Shown here piece by piece: positions 10,001 to 17,341 of a stretch of 61,333 nucleotides of DNA (its first letter is position 1; each line of letters begins with the position of its first letter). The stretch lies in contig JAJPXQ010000089.1 in NCBI GenBank assembly GCA_021205385.1, positions 1 through 61,333 of the forward strand, read 5' to 3'. The notes below the pieces were generated by a model. The model was not told where the DNA came from. It was given only the letters and a program-made list of their open reading frames with translations, and did no database searches. The position numbers were made by a program, and so were the translations under genes. This stretch comes from Lachnospiraceae bacterium (lineage in GTDB: Bacteria; Bacillota; Clostridia; Lachnospirales; Lachnospiraceae).

Positions 10001-10444
10001 GTCCTGATTCTGCGCAATTATGCCGTCGAGCTCTTCCGGTCCGATCCGATACTGGACAAATTCGGACAGCAGCGACTTCACCTCTGAAATAAAGCCCAGC
10101 TTTTTTAAATTCCCACTGAGGAAATGCAGTTCGCCGCTCTTCTCTTCTGCCAGCCGGCGCAGAATCAGATTCTTTCCGCTGTCCTCGAGAATCCGCCGGT
10201 GCTCTCCGCCCACTTCCTCGAAAACGCGGTGCGCCAGCCGCTCGAAGCTGAGCACGTCAATATTCATGATCCCATGATTGGGATGCATCATGACGAGATC
10301 CTTCTGGGTCTGCATCGTAAACTGCTCCGGCACGAGAATCAGATACTGCCTGTCGGGCCGTGCAATAGATTCTTTTATGATTTTTTCAAACAGATAATGG
10401 GATTTCCCCGCCCCGGCGTTGCCGAGAATCAGATGCAGTGACAT
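7049..10444 (-). CDS. addB: ATP-dependent helicase/deoxyribonuclease subunit B
   Basis: AddB is the partner subunit that recognises the Chi-like sequence and cuts the second strand. The 1131-residue protein begins with a Walker A-like GNAGAGKSHYLFEKI and has a RecB-type nuclease centre (VIDYKSGGTRFDL) near the C-terminus. It also has the cysteines of the AddB iron-sulfur staple: one in ERFAACAYAHF and three in CQFCDYHSIC (C-x2-C-x5-C). The cluster is therefore probably intact. AAAGGGGG precedes the ATG. A strong intrinsic terminator lies about 20 bp upstream, after thrH, with no clear promoter in between. Confidence 0.96.
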   Translation of the reverse strand: MSLHLILGNAGAGKSHYLFEKIIKESIARPDRQYLILVPEQFTMQTQKDLVMMHPNHGIMNIDVLSFERLAHRVFEEVGGEHRRILEDSGKNLILRRLAEEKSGELHFLSGNLKKLGFISEVKSLLSEFVQYRIGPEELDGIIAQNQDNPQLCFKLADMKVICEAFQSYLRDAYLTAEQLLEALAQVIDRSASVQGSVIALDGYNGFAPIQMELIGRLLELSEDVYATFTIDSHEDVFAPEAEHALFYKVKKTIHDLGETAKKAHVRVEEPVLLGREQVWRYQDAPALGFLESHIFRHENRYYAEQTDEITLFAASSPQEETEHIGLEILKLVRDRGYRYRDIAIVTGDLETYGTLFTRIFATLDIPGFIDQKRDVLKNPFVEALRALLGALREDFSYEAMFRFLRSGMAPVGASEVDLLENYVLARGIRGLSGWTKNWRYPLKNMSEEELAALNTLREKAVEGLALLSEQMKKKEADAETMTRALYSYLLGLGVQQRLKEYENRFEAAGEHDLAREYAQIYGMVMGLFDKFVMLLGDCQVTLDEYAELLDAGFAEMRLGLIPAGTDQVVVGDMERSRLKDVKVLFFAGVNEGSVPRKKGDGGLLSQMDRERLCEQGVELAPTARQETCIQKFYMYLTLTKPSRQLCLSWSLADADGNALRPSYLIASVQELFPEVPVRTEADQSLIGQLAAPEGSLRLLAEALHAEKKREATAGQRALIGWFAGQEAWRKKLDELLDAVFYTRREEPIGRATAKVLYGRLLGGSVTRLERFAACAYAHFLQYGLRLAEREICGLKAVDMGNVFHDALKYFSEAVEAGGYGWFHVPDEKREEWMAQALGKAVQEYTEKTLLADERDAYTLRRMERVAQRTAWAVLEQLKCGEFLPEETEVSFRNLEQLPSVSVLLSENARMRLQGRIDRLDVCRRDGEVFVRVIDYKSGGTRFDLTSVYYGLQLQLAVYLNAAMELESRSGGKVRPAGMFYYHIEDPLLDYLDEEDPARRLLKELAWNGIVNSDQNVVLLQDRGAQSGSDVLPVKFKKEGGYTAASSVADEEQLLALSRHVNDRIKEYGERILNGEVSLAPYELRQESACQFCDYHSICGFDQRLPGLKKRRLEPLEPDEIWKKIRGREKA

Positions 10445-10462
10445 AGCATCCCCCTTTGGCAG

Positions 10463-10493
10463 AAAATAAGGCGCTGCAATTCTACAGCGCCTT
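10463..10493 (-). terminator. Intrinsic terminator after thrH, just before addB
   Basis: On the minus strand AAGGCGCTG pairs perfectly with CAGCGCCTT over 9 bp around an 8-nt loop, followed by ATTTTC. It is placed to end the prfB-hom-thrH transcript, yet addB begins only about 20 bp further on. Confidence 0.8.
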
Positions 10494-10498
10494 CCTCC

Positions 10499-11104
10499 TT
10501 ATTCCCTCAGCGCACCCTTGATGGCCGCCAGAAAGTCTTCAAATGTCTCAAAGGCCGGGATATCCGGGTTATCCTTCTGTATCTGCTCCGTACTGCGGAA
10601 CAGGAAACCCGCACGGCTCGCCCGGATCATTCCGAGATCATTATAGCTGTCTCCTGCCGCGATCGTCTCGAAACCGACCGACTGCAGTGCCTTTACCGTG
10701 GAGAGCTTGGACTGCTCGGTACGCATCCGGAAGCCCGTGATCTCGCCATCCGGCGCGACCTCAAGGGTGTTGCAGAAAAGTGTCGGCCAGTCGAGCTTCT
10801 TCATCAGAGGCTTCGCGAACTGCGTGAAGGTGTCGCTAATGATGATAACCTGTGTCAGCGTGCGCAGCTCGTCCAGAAATTCCTTCGCACCCGGGAGTGG
10901 ATCGATCTTTGCAATCGTCTCCTGAATCTCCTTCAGTCCCAGCCCGTGTTCCTTCAGAATGCCGAGCCGCCACTTCATCAGCTTGTCGTAGTCCGGCTCG
11001 TCACGGGTCGTCCGCTTGAGCTCCGGTATTCCGCTGGCCTCGGAGAAGGCGATCCAGATCTCCGGCACCAGCACGCCTTCCATATCCAGGCATACAATAT
11101 CCAT
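10499..11104 (-). CDS. thrH: ThrH: bifunctional phosphoserine phosphatase / homoserine phosphotransferase
   Basis: This 201-residue HAD-superfamily protein matches ThrH, which dephosphorylates phosphoserine and can move the phosphate to homoserine. Motif I is the ThrH-type CLDMEGVLVPEIW rather than the usual DxDxT. ISDTF (motif II), the Lys of QSKLSTVKAL and the GDSYNDLGMI metal motif follow. It is 12 bp downstream of hom (homoserine dehydrogenase). No homoserine kinase gene (thrB) is in view, which fits a role in making phosphohomoserine for threonine. That role is inferred from context. AGGAGG precedes the ATG. Confidence 0.9.
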   Translation of the reverse strand: MDIVCLDMEGVLVPEIWIAFSEASGIPELKRTTRDEPDYDKLMKWRLGILKEHGLGLKEIQETIAKIDPLPGAKEFLDELRTLTQVIIISDTFTQFAKPLMKKLDWPTLFCNTLEVAPDGEITGFRMRTEQSKLSTVKALQSVGFETIAAGDSYNDLGMIRASRAGFLFRSTEQIQKDNPDIPAFETFEDFLAAIKGALRE

Positions 11105-11116
11105 GTGTCTCCTCCT

Positions 11117-12301
11117 TTATTCCTCGACCCGGATCATACTGATAACATCCAGGCCCTTCGCCAGCTCCTGATACTCTGCTTCCGTCATAGATGGTGTCAG
11201 AATACCGACCTCGCCCTCGATCCCTGCATCAATCTTCTCCATTCCCAGAACCGGCACGGCGCCCTTCACACGCAGGAAGAAACGATGCTTCATCTCGCTG
11301 ACCGGTGCAAGAGCAAGCCTTTCCTGCGACCAGGAAACCGGCGTCACAGCGCCAAGATTTCTCGCCGCATCCACGATATCGCCCGCCACCGCGCTCGCGG
11401 TCGGGAGCTTGCCTGCTCCGCTGCCGTAGAACATCGAGTCGCCAAGCATGTTCCCCTTCACAAAGATCGCGTTGAACACATCGTTCACCATATAAAGCGG
11501 GTTCGAACGGTCGATCATGACCGGGCTCACCATCGCGCAGTAAGTGTCGCCGACCTTTTTGCTGACGCCGAGCAGCTTGATTGCGCGGCCCATTTTCTTC
11601 GCGTAGGTGAAATCCTCCACCGTCACCTTCGTAATACCTTCGGTATAAATATCCTTATAATCTACCTGCTGTCCGCTGGCCAGAGAGGTCAGGATCGCAA
11701 TCTTGCGGCAGGCATCAAATCCTTCCACGTCAGCCTCGGGGTGCAGCTCGGCATAACCCTTCGCCTGCGCCTCCTTCAGCACGTCGTCGTAATCAAGACC
11801 CTCCTGCGACATCTTTGTCAGCATGTAATTCGTCGTCCCGTTCAGAATGCCGGAAATCTCAAGGATCACATCCGCCGTAAGCGAAGTGTTCAAAGGCCGG
11901 ATGATCGGAATACCGCCGCCGACGCTCGCCTCAAAGAGATAATTTGCTCCATGTGCGCGCGCGACTTCGATCAGCTCCGCGCCGTGTTCTGCGACCAGCT
12001 CCTTATTCGAGGTGCAGACGCTCTTGCCCGCCATGAGCAGCCGCTTCGTGAAATCGTAGGCTGGACGCAGACCTCCCATGACTTCGGCCACAACCTTCAC
12101 CTCGTCATCGTTCAGGATCTCCTCAAAATCATGCGTCAGCACGTCCATGACCGGATCTCCCGGAAACTCTCTGAGATCCAGCACATACTTGATGCGCAGC
12201 TCCTCGCCGACGTTTTTGTCGACAACCGCCTGGTTCGTCGTGATAACCTCATAGACGCCCGAGCCAACCGTTCCATATCCCATGATTGCAATTTTTATCA
12301 T
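11117..12301 (-). CDS. hom: Homoserine dehydrogenase
   Basis: Hom reduces aspartate-4-semialdehyde to homoserine, the branch point to threonine and methionine. The N-terminal Rossmann motif IAIMGYGTVGSGVYE binds NAD(P). The catalytic region includes the SVGGGIPIIRPL and GILNGTTNYMLTKM signatures, and the last 70 or so residues look like a regulatory ACT domain. I chose the ATG at 12301 because TAGGAGGAAG sits just upstream; a frame open to 12346 would overlap prfB. The length is 394 residues. It lies between prfB and thrH in one transcription unit. Confidence 0.96.
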   Translation of the reverse strand: MIKIAIMGYGTVGSGVYEVITTNQAVVDKNVGEELRIKYVLDLREFPGDPVMDVLTHDFEEILNDDEVKVVAEVMGGLRPAYDFTKRLLMAGKSVCTSNKELVAEHGAELIEVARAHGANYLFEASVGGGIPIIRPLNTSLTADVILEISGILNGTTNYMLTKMSQEGLDYDDVLKEAQAKGYAELHPEADVEGFDACRKIAILTSLASGQQVDYKDIYTEGITKVTVEDFTYAKKMGRAIKLLGVSKKVGDTYCAMVSPVMIDRSNPLYMVNDVFNAIFVKGNMLGDSMFYGSGAGKLPTASAVAGDIVDAARNLGAVTPVSWSQERLALAPVSEMKHRFFLRVKGAVPVLGMEKIDAGIEGEVGILTPSMTEAEYQELAKGLDVISMIRVEE

Positions 12302-12312
12302 CGGTCTTCCTC

Positions 12313-13435
12313 CTATTTTTGTTCTTCCGGACTCAAACTGATCCATTTCAGATACGCATTGATAAATGTGTCAATCTTGCCGTCCATAACTGCATTCACA
12401 TTGCTGAATTCCTCGCCGGTCCGGTGATCTTTGACCAGCGTGTAGGGCTGCATGACATAAGAGCGGATCTGATTGCCCCAGGCGATATCGCTGAGTTCTC
12501 CCTGAATACCCGAAAGCTTCTCCGCCTGCTTCTGCTGCTCCAGAATATAGAGCTTTGCCTTCAGCATCTGCATCGCCTTGTCCTTGTTCTGGAACTGCGA
12601 ACGCTCATTCTGACACTGCACCACGATGCCTGTCGGCAGATGCGTGATCCGGATCGCCGACGAAGTCTTATTAATGTGCTGTCCGCCTGCACCGCTCGAC
12701 CGGTAGGTATCGATCTTCAGATCATCCGGATTGATCTCAACATCAATCTCTCCCTCAATATCCGGCATCACATCCAGGGACACGAAGGACGTCTGCCGCT
12801 TGCCCTGTGCATTGAACGGGGAAATACGCACCAGCCGGTGCACCCCTTTCTCGGACTTCAGATAGCCGTAGGCATTCTCACCATTCACCTGGAAGGTCAC
12901 GGACTTGATTCCTGCCTCATCGCCGTCGAGATAGTCCAGCACTTCTACGGAAAATCCCTTTCGCTCGGCCCAGCGCGTGTACATCCGGTACAGCATCCCG
13001 GCCCAGTCACAGCTCTCCGTGCCGCCCGCGCCCGCGTTCAGCTTCAGGATCGCGTTGCAGGCGTCATACTCGCCGGACAGCAGGGTCTTGATCCGCATGG
13101 ACTCGAACTGCTCCGTGAATTGCTCCAGATTCTCCTGTATCTCCGGGATCAGAGACTCGTCATCCTCCTCATATCCCATCTCGATCAGGGTCTCGATGTC
13201 TTCGTACTGCCCCTGAAGACTTTCAAATTTCTCTTTTTCTGACTTGAGACGGTTCAGCTCTTTCATGCCCTCCTGTGACTGTTCTGCCCGGTCCCAGTAG
13301 CCGGGAGCTTCCATCTCTCTTTCCAGTTCCTCGATTCTGAGCTCCTTTGACGCGAGGTCAAAGTGAATCCCTCAGTTCTGTCATCGGTTTTGCGTAGCTG
13401 TTCAGTGTATATTTAAACTGATCCAGTTCTACCAT
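12313..13435 (-). CDS. prfB: Peptide chain release factor 2, with programmed +1 frameshift
   Basis: RF2 recognises UGA and UAA and triggers peptide release through its GGQ loop. The main open frame begins at 13314, but the true start is the ATG at 13435: 25 codons lead to an in-frame TGA at 13358-13360, preceded by CTT. Slipping +1 at CTTTGAC continues as DLASKELRIEELERE into the main frame and gives a 373-residue protein. The specificity tripeptide SPF (about residues 205-207) and SGAGGQHINKT with GGQ (about 250-252) are both present. Translation of this gene is therefore autoregulated by the RF2 level, as in most bacteria. It heads the hom-thrH unit. Confidence 0.95.
13357..13363 (-). promoter_or_regulatory. 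prfB programmed +1 frameshift site (CTTTGAC)
   Basis: Codon 25 is CTT and codon 26 is a TGA stop followed by C, the standard RF2 recoding site. A Shine-Dalgarno-like GAGGGA lies a few bases upstream; it is shorter and slightly further away than the canonical AGGGGG. When RF2 is scarce, the slow TGA lets the ribosome slip to GAC and finish the protein. Confidence 0.93.
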
Positions 13436-13467
13436 AACCTCACCTTCTTTCTGTTCTGCTACGCTAT

Positions 13468-13496
13468 ATTATGCCATGGGAAAATCAGAAACGCAA
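13468..13496 (-). promoter_or_regulatory. Candidate prfB promoter
   Basis: On the minus strand TTGCGT, a 17-nt spacer and CATAAT lie about 35 bp upstream of the prfB start. The -10 box is good and the -35 box weak. It follows the direction of the prfB-hom-thrH unit. Confidence 0.5.
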
Positions 13497-13500
13497 GGAC

Positions 13501-13537
13501 AAAAAAGCACAGCCGATCTATTTTCCATCGGCTGTGC
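13501..13537 (-). terminator. Intrinsic terminator downstream of pnp
   Basis: GCACAGCCGAT pairs with ATCGGCTGTGC (11 bp, 9-nt loop) and is followed by TTTTTTG on the minus strand. It ends the rpsO-pnp transcript before prfB. Confidence 0.92.
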
Positions 13538-13555
13538 CCGTAAACGTAAGTAACT

Positions 13556-15646
13556 TTATTTTTCCTTGCAGTCCTTGATGGAGAAGCTCACGCGGCCCAT
13601 CTTGTCCTTGCCGAGGCAGACGACCTTGACGACGTCGCCCAGCGTCAGCACATCCTCGACGCGGTTGATACGCTCCTTCGCGATCTTCGAGATGTGAACC
13701 ATGCCTTCCTTGCCCGGGGCGAACTCGAGGAACGCGCCGAACTCCTTGATGCTGACGACCTTTCCGGTGAGAACCTGACCTTCCTCGAAGTCGGTCACAA
13801 TGATCGTGATCAGCTCTTTGGCCTTGTCCATCATCGCCTGATCCGTACCGCAGATCGAAACGGAACCATCGTCCTCGATGTCGATCTTCACGCCGGTCTG
13901 CTCGATGATCGTATTGATCGTCTTGCCTCTCTGGCCGACCACATCGCCGATCTTCTGCGGATCGATTGACATCTGAATGATCTTCGGCGCATACTGGCTG
14001 ACCGTCTTGCGCGGCTCAGCGATCGCCGGCTTCATGCAGGTGTCCATGATGAAGAGTCTCGCCTGACGGCATCTCTCGATCGCACCCTCGACCATCGGCC
14101 TTGTCAGTCCGTGGATCTTGATATCCATCTGGATCGCCGTAATGCCCTCGGTCGTACCGGTCACCTTGAAGTCCATATCTCCGAAGAAGTCCTCGAGACC
14201 CTGAATATCGGTCAGCAGCACGAAATCATCATCCGTATCGCCGGTCACAAGGCCGCAGGAGATACCTGCCACCATCCGCTTGATCGGAACGCCCGCCGCC
14301 ATCAGCGACATGCAGGACGCGCAGGTCGAAGCCATCGACGTGGATCCATTGGACTCAAAGGTCTCAGACACGCAGCGAATCGCGTAGGGGAATTCCTCCT
14401 CGCTCGGCAGCACCGGAACCAGAGCCTTCTCTGCCAGCGCGCCGTGACCGATCTCGCGGCGTCCCGGTCCTCTGGACGGCTTCGTCTCGCCAACCGAATA
14501 GCTCGGGAAATTGTAATGGTGCATATATCTCTTGCCGGTCTCATTTTCATCGAGACCGTCCAGTCTCTGCGCCTCAGACAGCGGAGCCAGCGTACACACA
14601 TCGCAGATCTGGGTCTGTCCGCGCGTGAACATCGAAGATCCATGGACTCTCGGGATGATATCTACTTCCGCGGAGAGCGGACGGATCTGCGTGATCTCTC
14701 GGCCATCCGGACGCTTGTGATCCTTCAGGATCATCTTGCGAACGGTCTTTTTCTCATACTGATAGACCGCCTCGCCCAATACCGCGAGCCACTCTTCCTT
14801 ATCAGCAAAAGCTTCCTCAAGTCTCTCTGTCAGAGCACGCACATTCGCCTCGCGGGTCTGCTTGTCATCCGTGAAGACTGCCTCTTCCATCTCCTGCGGC
14901 GGAACAATCTCTTTCATCGCAGCAAACAGCTCCTCCGGTACCGCATAGCTCGTGTAAGCATGCTTCTCCTTGCCCACCTCGGCCACGATCTGGTCGATGA
15001 AGCGGATGATTTCCAGATTGATCTCATGCGCCTTGTAGATGGCCTCGATCATCTTCGCCTCCGGCACCTCATTCGCGCCGGCCTCGATCATGATGACCTT
15101 CTCTCTCGTAGAGGCAACGGTCAGGCTCAGATCACCCTTCTTCCACTGCTCCTGAGACGGGTTCACGATCAGCTCGCCGTCGATCATGCCGATCTGCGTC
15201 ATCGCACAGGGACCTGCAAAGGGAATATCGGAAATGCTGGTCGCAATCGCAGAACCGAGCATCGCCACCAGCTCCGGACGGCACTCCGGGTCTACACTCA
15301 TGACCAGGTTGTTCAGCGTCACATCATTGCGGTAATCCTTCGGGAACAGCGGGCGCATCGGACGGTCGATGACACGATCCGTCAGCACTGCGTTTTCGGA
15401 CGCCTTGCCCTCTCTCTTGTTGAATCCTCCCGGAATCTTGCCGACCGCATACATCTTCTCCTCATACTCCACGCTCAGCGGGAAGAAGTCGATTCCGTCG
15501 CGGGGTTTCTCCGACGCAGTCGCAGTGGACAGCACTACCGTCTCACCGTAATGCATGAATGCCGCGCCGTTCGCCTGTGCGGCTACGCGTCCGACATCCA
15601 CTCTGAGCGTTCTTCCGCCCAGTTCCATTGTGTAACTTTTGTACAT
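13556..15646 (-). CDS. pnp: Polyribonucleotide nucleotidyltransferase (PNPase)
   Basis: PNPase degrades RNA from the 3' end using phosphate and can add tails. The order of domains is normal: two RNase PH domains with a helical linker, then a KH domain (MSIDPQKIGDVVGQRGKTINTI) and an S1 domain (GQVLTGKVVSIKEFGAFLEF) at the C-terminus. The FFGDMDFKVTG stretch of the second PH core is clear. The ATG at 15646 (MYKSYTMELGG) follows an AAAGGAG site and gives 696 residues; a frame open to 15673 is not needed. rpsO lies directly upstream, the classic arrangement. An 82-nt hairpin in the leader probably mediates autoregulation. Confidence 0.97.
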   Translation of the reverse strand: MYKSYTMELGGRTLRVDVGRVAAQANGAAFMHYGETVVLSTATASEKPRDGIDFFPLSVEYEEKMYAVGKIPGGFNKREGKASENAVLTDRVIDRPMRPLFPKDYRNDVTLNNLVMSVDPECRPELVAMLGSAIATSISDIPFAGPCAMTQIGMIDGELIVNPSQEQWKKGDLSLTVASTREKVIMIEAGANEVPEAKMIEAIYKAHEINLEIIRFIDQIVAEVGKEKHAYTSYAVPEELFAAMKEIVPPQEMEEAVFTDDKQTREANVRALTERLEEAFADKEEWLAVLGEAVYQYEKKTVRKMILKDHKRPDGREITQIRPLSAEVDIIPRVHGSSMFTRGQTQICDVCTLAPLSEAQRLDGLDENETGKRYMHHYNFPSYSVGETKPSRGPGRREIGHGALAEKALVPVLPSEEEFPYAIRCVSETFESNGSTSMASTCASCMSLMAAGVPIKRMVAGISCGLVTGDTDDDFVLLTDIQGLEDFFGDMDFKVTGTTEGITAIQMDIKIHGLTRPMVEGAIERCRQARLFIMDTCMKPAIAEPRKTVSQYAPKIIQMSIDPQKIGDVVGQRGKTINTIIEQTGVKIDIEDDGSVSICGTDQAMMDKAKELITIIVTDFEEGQVLTGKVVSIKEFGAFLEFAPGKEGMVHISKIAKERINRVEDVLTLGDVVKVVCLGKDKMGRVSFSIKDCKEK

Positions 15647-15682
15647 GTTTCGTATCTCCTTTCTGAAAATCATATATCTTTA

Positions 15683-15764
15683 GCGGAAGATACCGAAACT
15701 ACTGAAAAACGCGGAGCGGCGCCGCGTTCTGCGCTTTTCAGTGGTCTCGGAAAATATCTTCCGC
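15683..15764 (-). promoter_or_regulatory. Long hairpin in the pnp leader
   Basis: Between rpsO and pnp an 82-nt stretch folds almost completely on itself. There is a perfect 10-bp outer stem (15683-15692 with 15755-15764). Inside it is a 16-bp arm (15693-15708 with 15735-15750) with one mismatch and one G-U pair, then an apical 6-bp GC-rich stem (15709-15714 with 15722-15727). The base lies about 36 nt before the pnp start. In E. coli a comparable double-stranded pnp leader is cut by RNase III and then removed by PNPase itself; the same job is inferred here. Confidence 0.75.
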
Positions 15765-15778
15765 CGACAGACGCTACG

Positions 15779-15807
15779 AAAAACAGGGCGGAGAAGCTCT
15801 CCGCCCT
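15779..15807 (-). terminator. Intrinsic terminator between rpsO and pnp
   Basis: AGGGCGGAG pairs perfectly with CTCCGCCCT over 9 bp around a 5-nt loop, followed by GTTTTT on the minus strand, 8 bp after the rpsO stop. It should end many rpsO transcripts and let a fraction continue into pnp. Confidence 0.88.
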
Positions 15808-15815
15808 ATGGCCTT

Positions 15816-16082
15816 TTACTTTCTCAAACCTAATTTCGCGATCAGTGCACGATATCTCTCGATATCCTTCTCCTTCAGATACGCCAGCATTGCGCGTCTC
15901 TGTCCGACCATCTTCAGAAGTCCTCTTCTGGAATGGTGATCCTTGTGATTCACCTTCAGATGCTCGGTGAGCTCCTGAATCCTCGCCGTCAGAAGTGCCA
16001 CCTGCACCTCCGGTGAACCGGTGTCTCCCTCGCTGCGACCATACTCGGCGATAATCGCCTGCTTCTTTTCCTTAGAAATCAT
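15816..16082 (-). CDS. rpsO: 30S ribosomal protein S15
   Basis: S15 binds the three-way junction of 16S rRNA early in small-subunit assembly. The 88-residue length and sequence are standard (start [14 protein letters not shown], then [17 protein letters not shown] and [16 protein letters not shown]). It is the first gene of the rpsO-pnp unit, with its own promoter, a structured leader that may be bound by S15, and a terminator after the stop. AGGAGGAG precedes the ATG. Confidence 0.98.
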   Translation of the reverse strand: MISKEKKQAIIAEYGRSEGDTGSPEVQVALLTARIQELTEHLKVNHKDHHSRRGLLKMVGQRRAMLAYLKEKDIERYRALIAKLGLRK

Positions 16083-16109
16083 CGTGTTTCTCCTCCTGTT
16101 CTTCTAAAC

Positions 16110-16157
16110 GCCTGTCATTAAGGGACGGTCGGAGTATTCCAGACCCTGAATGACGGC
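16110..16157 (-). promoter_or_regulatory. Candidate rpsO leader element (S15 autoregulation)
   Basis: The leader folds into a stem with GTCATT paired to AATGAC, flanked by GCC/GGC with a bulge, then AGGG paired to CCCT and a small apical GGA/TCC hairpin. It lies between the promoter and the ribosome binding site. S15 leaders in many bacteria imitate the rRNA target and repress translation; no exact family match is claimed. Confidence 0.5.
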
Positions 16158-16174
16158 TAAAATCATGCTTCACT

Positions 16175-16203
16175 ACTCTAGCACAAACAATCTGCTTTGT
16201 CAA
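16175..16203 (-). promoter_or_regulatory. rpsO promoter
   Basis: TTGACA, a 17-nt spacer and TAGAGT lie on the minus strand about 95 bp upstream of rpsO. The -35 box overlaps the stop codon of the NlpC/P60 gene. Confidence 0.75.
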
Positions 16204-17261
16204 TCATTTATAATCCGCACAGCCTTCACCGGAGTACGATAATAAAGACTCGAAATCGTGATGCCGACGCGCTCGTTGCTGGCGTGAACGACCTGGCCGC
16301 CACCGGCGTAAATCGCCACATGGTTGATGCTGGAACGGCTCCCATAGAATACCAGATCACCCGGCTTCAGATCGGAAAGGCTGATCGTCGTGCCGCAGTT
16401 CGCCTGCGCCCTTGAGGAGTGCGGCAGACTGATCCCGAAATTCCGGAACACAGCCAGTACAAAGCCTGAGCAGTCCGCTCCCTTGGTCAGGCTCGTGCCG
16501 CCCCACACATAGCGGTTGCCAATATACTGCTTCGCAAAGTCGGCGATCGCTACGCGGACGTCCGACACGCCCTCGCCATAAAGCACCTCGGAGATCGTCA
16601 GCGCCTCATCCAGCTTCGCGCCAACCTCCACATATTCCTTATAAATGTATCCGTCCTCACCGTCAAGGTCAATCTTCACCCACTCGTCAAGCTCCTCAAC
16701 CACATCGAAGCTCTGACCGCTGCCGACGATATCGAGAATCTCACTGTCCATGTCCGGCTCTGTCCGGACACGCAGACCATCTGTCGTCACTTCCGCCACC
16801 GTCTTCAAAAGGGAGGATGCCTTGTCCAGCGCTTCGCTGCCAGTCAGTACATACTCGGCCTTGATGTAACCCTCTACTTCCCCGGATTTGATCTGAAGCC
16901 ACTCGCCGTCCTCGCTCGTGGCAATGACATCACAGCCGGCCTCATTTCCGATCTTACCGACGATCTTGCCGTCCGTCGACGCGCTGTCGCGGATGTTCAC
17001 CTTTCCTTCCGAAACAACAACAATCCCAAGATTACTGTAACCGTCCAGTCCAAACGAAGTCAGAACCGCTTCGCTTATCGCATTCTCAACCGCCTCCACG
17101 CTCTCCGCCTGGGCGAGCTGTCCGGTGATGCCGATCGTCGTACTGCTGCCCAAAGCACCGGAGGCCTGTGCGTCCAGTGCCGGCACGGCGATCAGTATCG
17201 TTCCCGTGAGAACCGCAGCCATTCCTTTCACAATAATTCTATTCCAATGATCTCTCATCAA
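16200..17261 (-). CDS. Secreted NlpC/P60 peptidoglycan endopeptidase with two SH3 domains
   Basis: This 353-residue protein probably cleaves peptide stems of peptidoglycan outside the cell. A signal peptide covers about residues 1-33 (hydrophobic MAAVLTGTILIAVPAL, cut near AQA). Two bacterial SH3 domains follow at about 80-140 (KVNIRDSASTDGKIVGKI) and 155-212 (LRVRTEPDMDSEILDIVG), then a C-terminal NlpC/P60 domain. Its catalytic residues are visible: Cys264 in ADCSGF, His314 in NHVAIY and His326 in VVHAS. It has its own strong promoter and a WalR-type box downstream of that promoter, fitting the WalRK control typical of wall hydrolases. It occupies the place after spoIVB where spo0A is found in many spore formers. 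Confidence 0.93.
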   Translation of the reverse strand: MMRDHWNRIIVKGMAAVLTGTILIAVPALDAQASGALGSSTTIGITGQLAQAESVEAVENAISEAVLTSFGLDGYSNLGIVVVSEGKVNIRDSASTDGKIVGKIGNEAGCDVIATSEDGEWLQIKSGEVEGYIKAEYVLTGSEALDKASSLLKTVAEVTTDGLRVRTEPDMDSEILDIVGSGQSFDVVEELDEWVKIDLDGEDGYIYKEYVEVGAKLDEALTISEVLYGEGVSDVRVAIADFAKQYIGNRYVWGGTSLTKGADCSGFVLAVFRNFGISLPHSSRAQANCGTTISLSDLKPGDLVFYGSRSSINHVAIYAGGGQVVHASNERVGITISSLYYRTPVKAVRIIND

Positions 17262-17278
17262 TACACCTCTGCAGATTT

Positions 17279-17295
17279 GTTACAAACTTGTTACA
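17279..17295 (-). promoter_or_regulatory. WalR-type binding site (TGTAAC-N5-TGTAAC)
   Basis: Two direct TGTAAC repeats separated by 5 nt match the WalR (YycF) consensus TGTWAH-N5-TGTWAH in both halves. The site lies between the -10 box and the start codon, starting about 13 nt after the -10 box. That position would fit repression by the response regulator. Confidence 0.65.
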
Positions 17296-17308
17296 ATTCC
17301 CAAACAAT

Positions 17309-17337
17309 TTTATAACATATAGAGAGTCATTTGTCAA
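17309..17337 (-). promoter_or_regulatory. Promoter of the NlpC/P60 gene
   Basis: TTGACA, a 17-nt spacer and TATAAA read on the minus strand, close to the sigma-A consensus, 48 bp upstream of the start codon. It begins right after the spoIVB stop. Confidence 0.85.
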
Positions 17338-17341
17338 TGCT

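Noticed and set aside
14111..15970. Long plus-strand open frame of about 619 codons
   Set aside because: It lies opposite pnp and rpsO, is rich in His, Arg and Leu as antisense frames of GC-rich genes are, and has no ribosome binding site or family resemblance.
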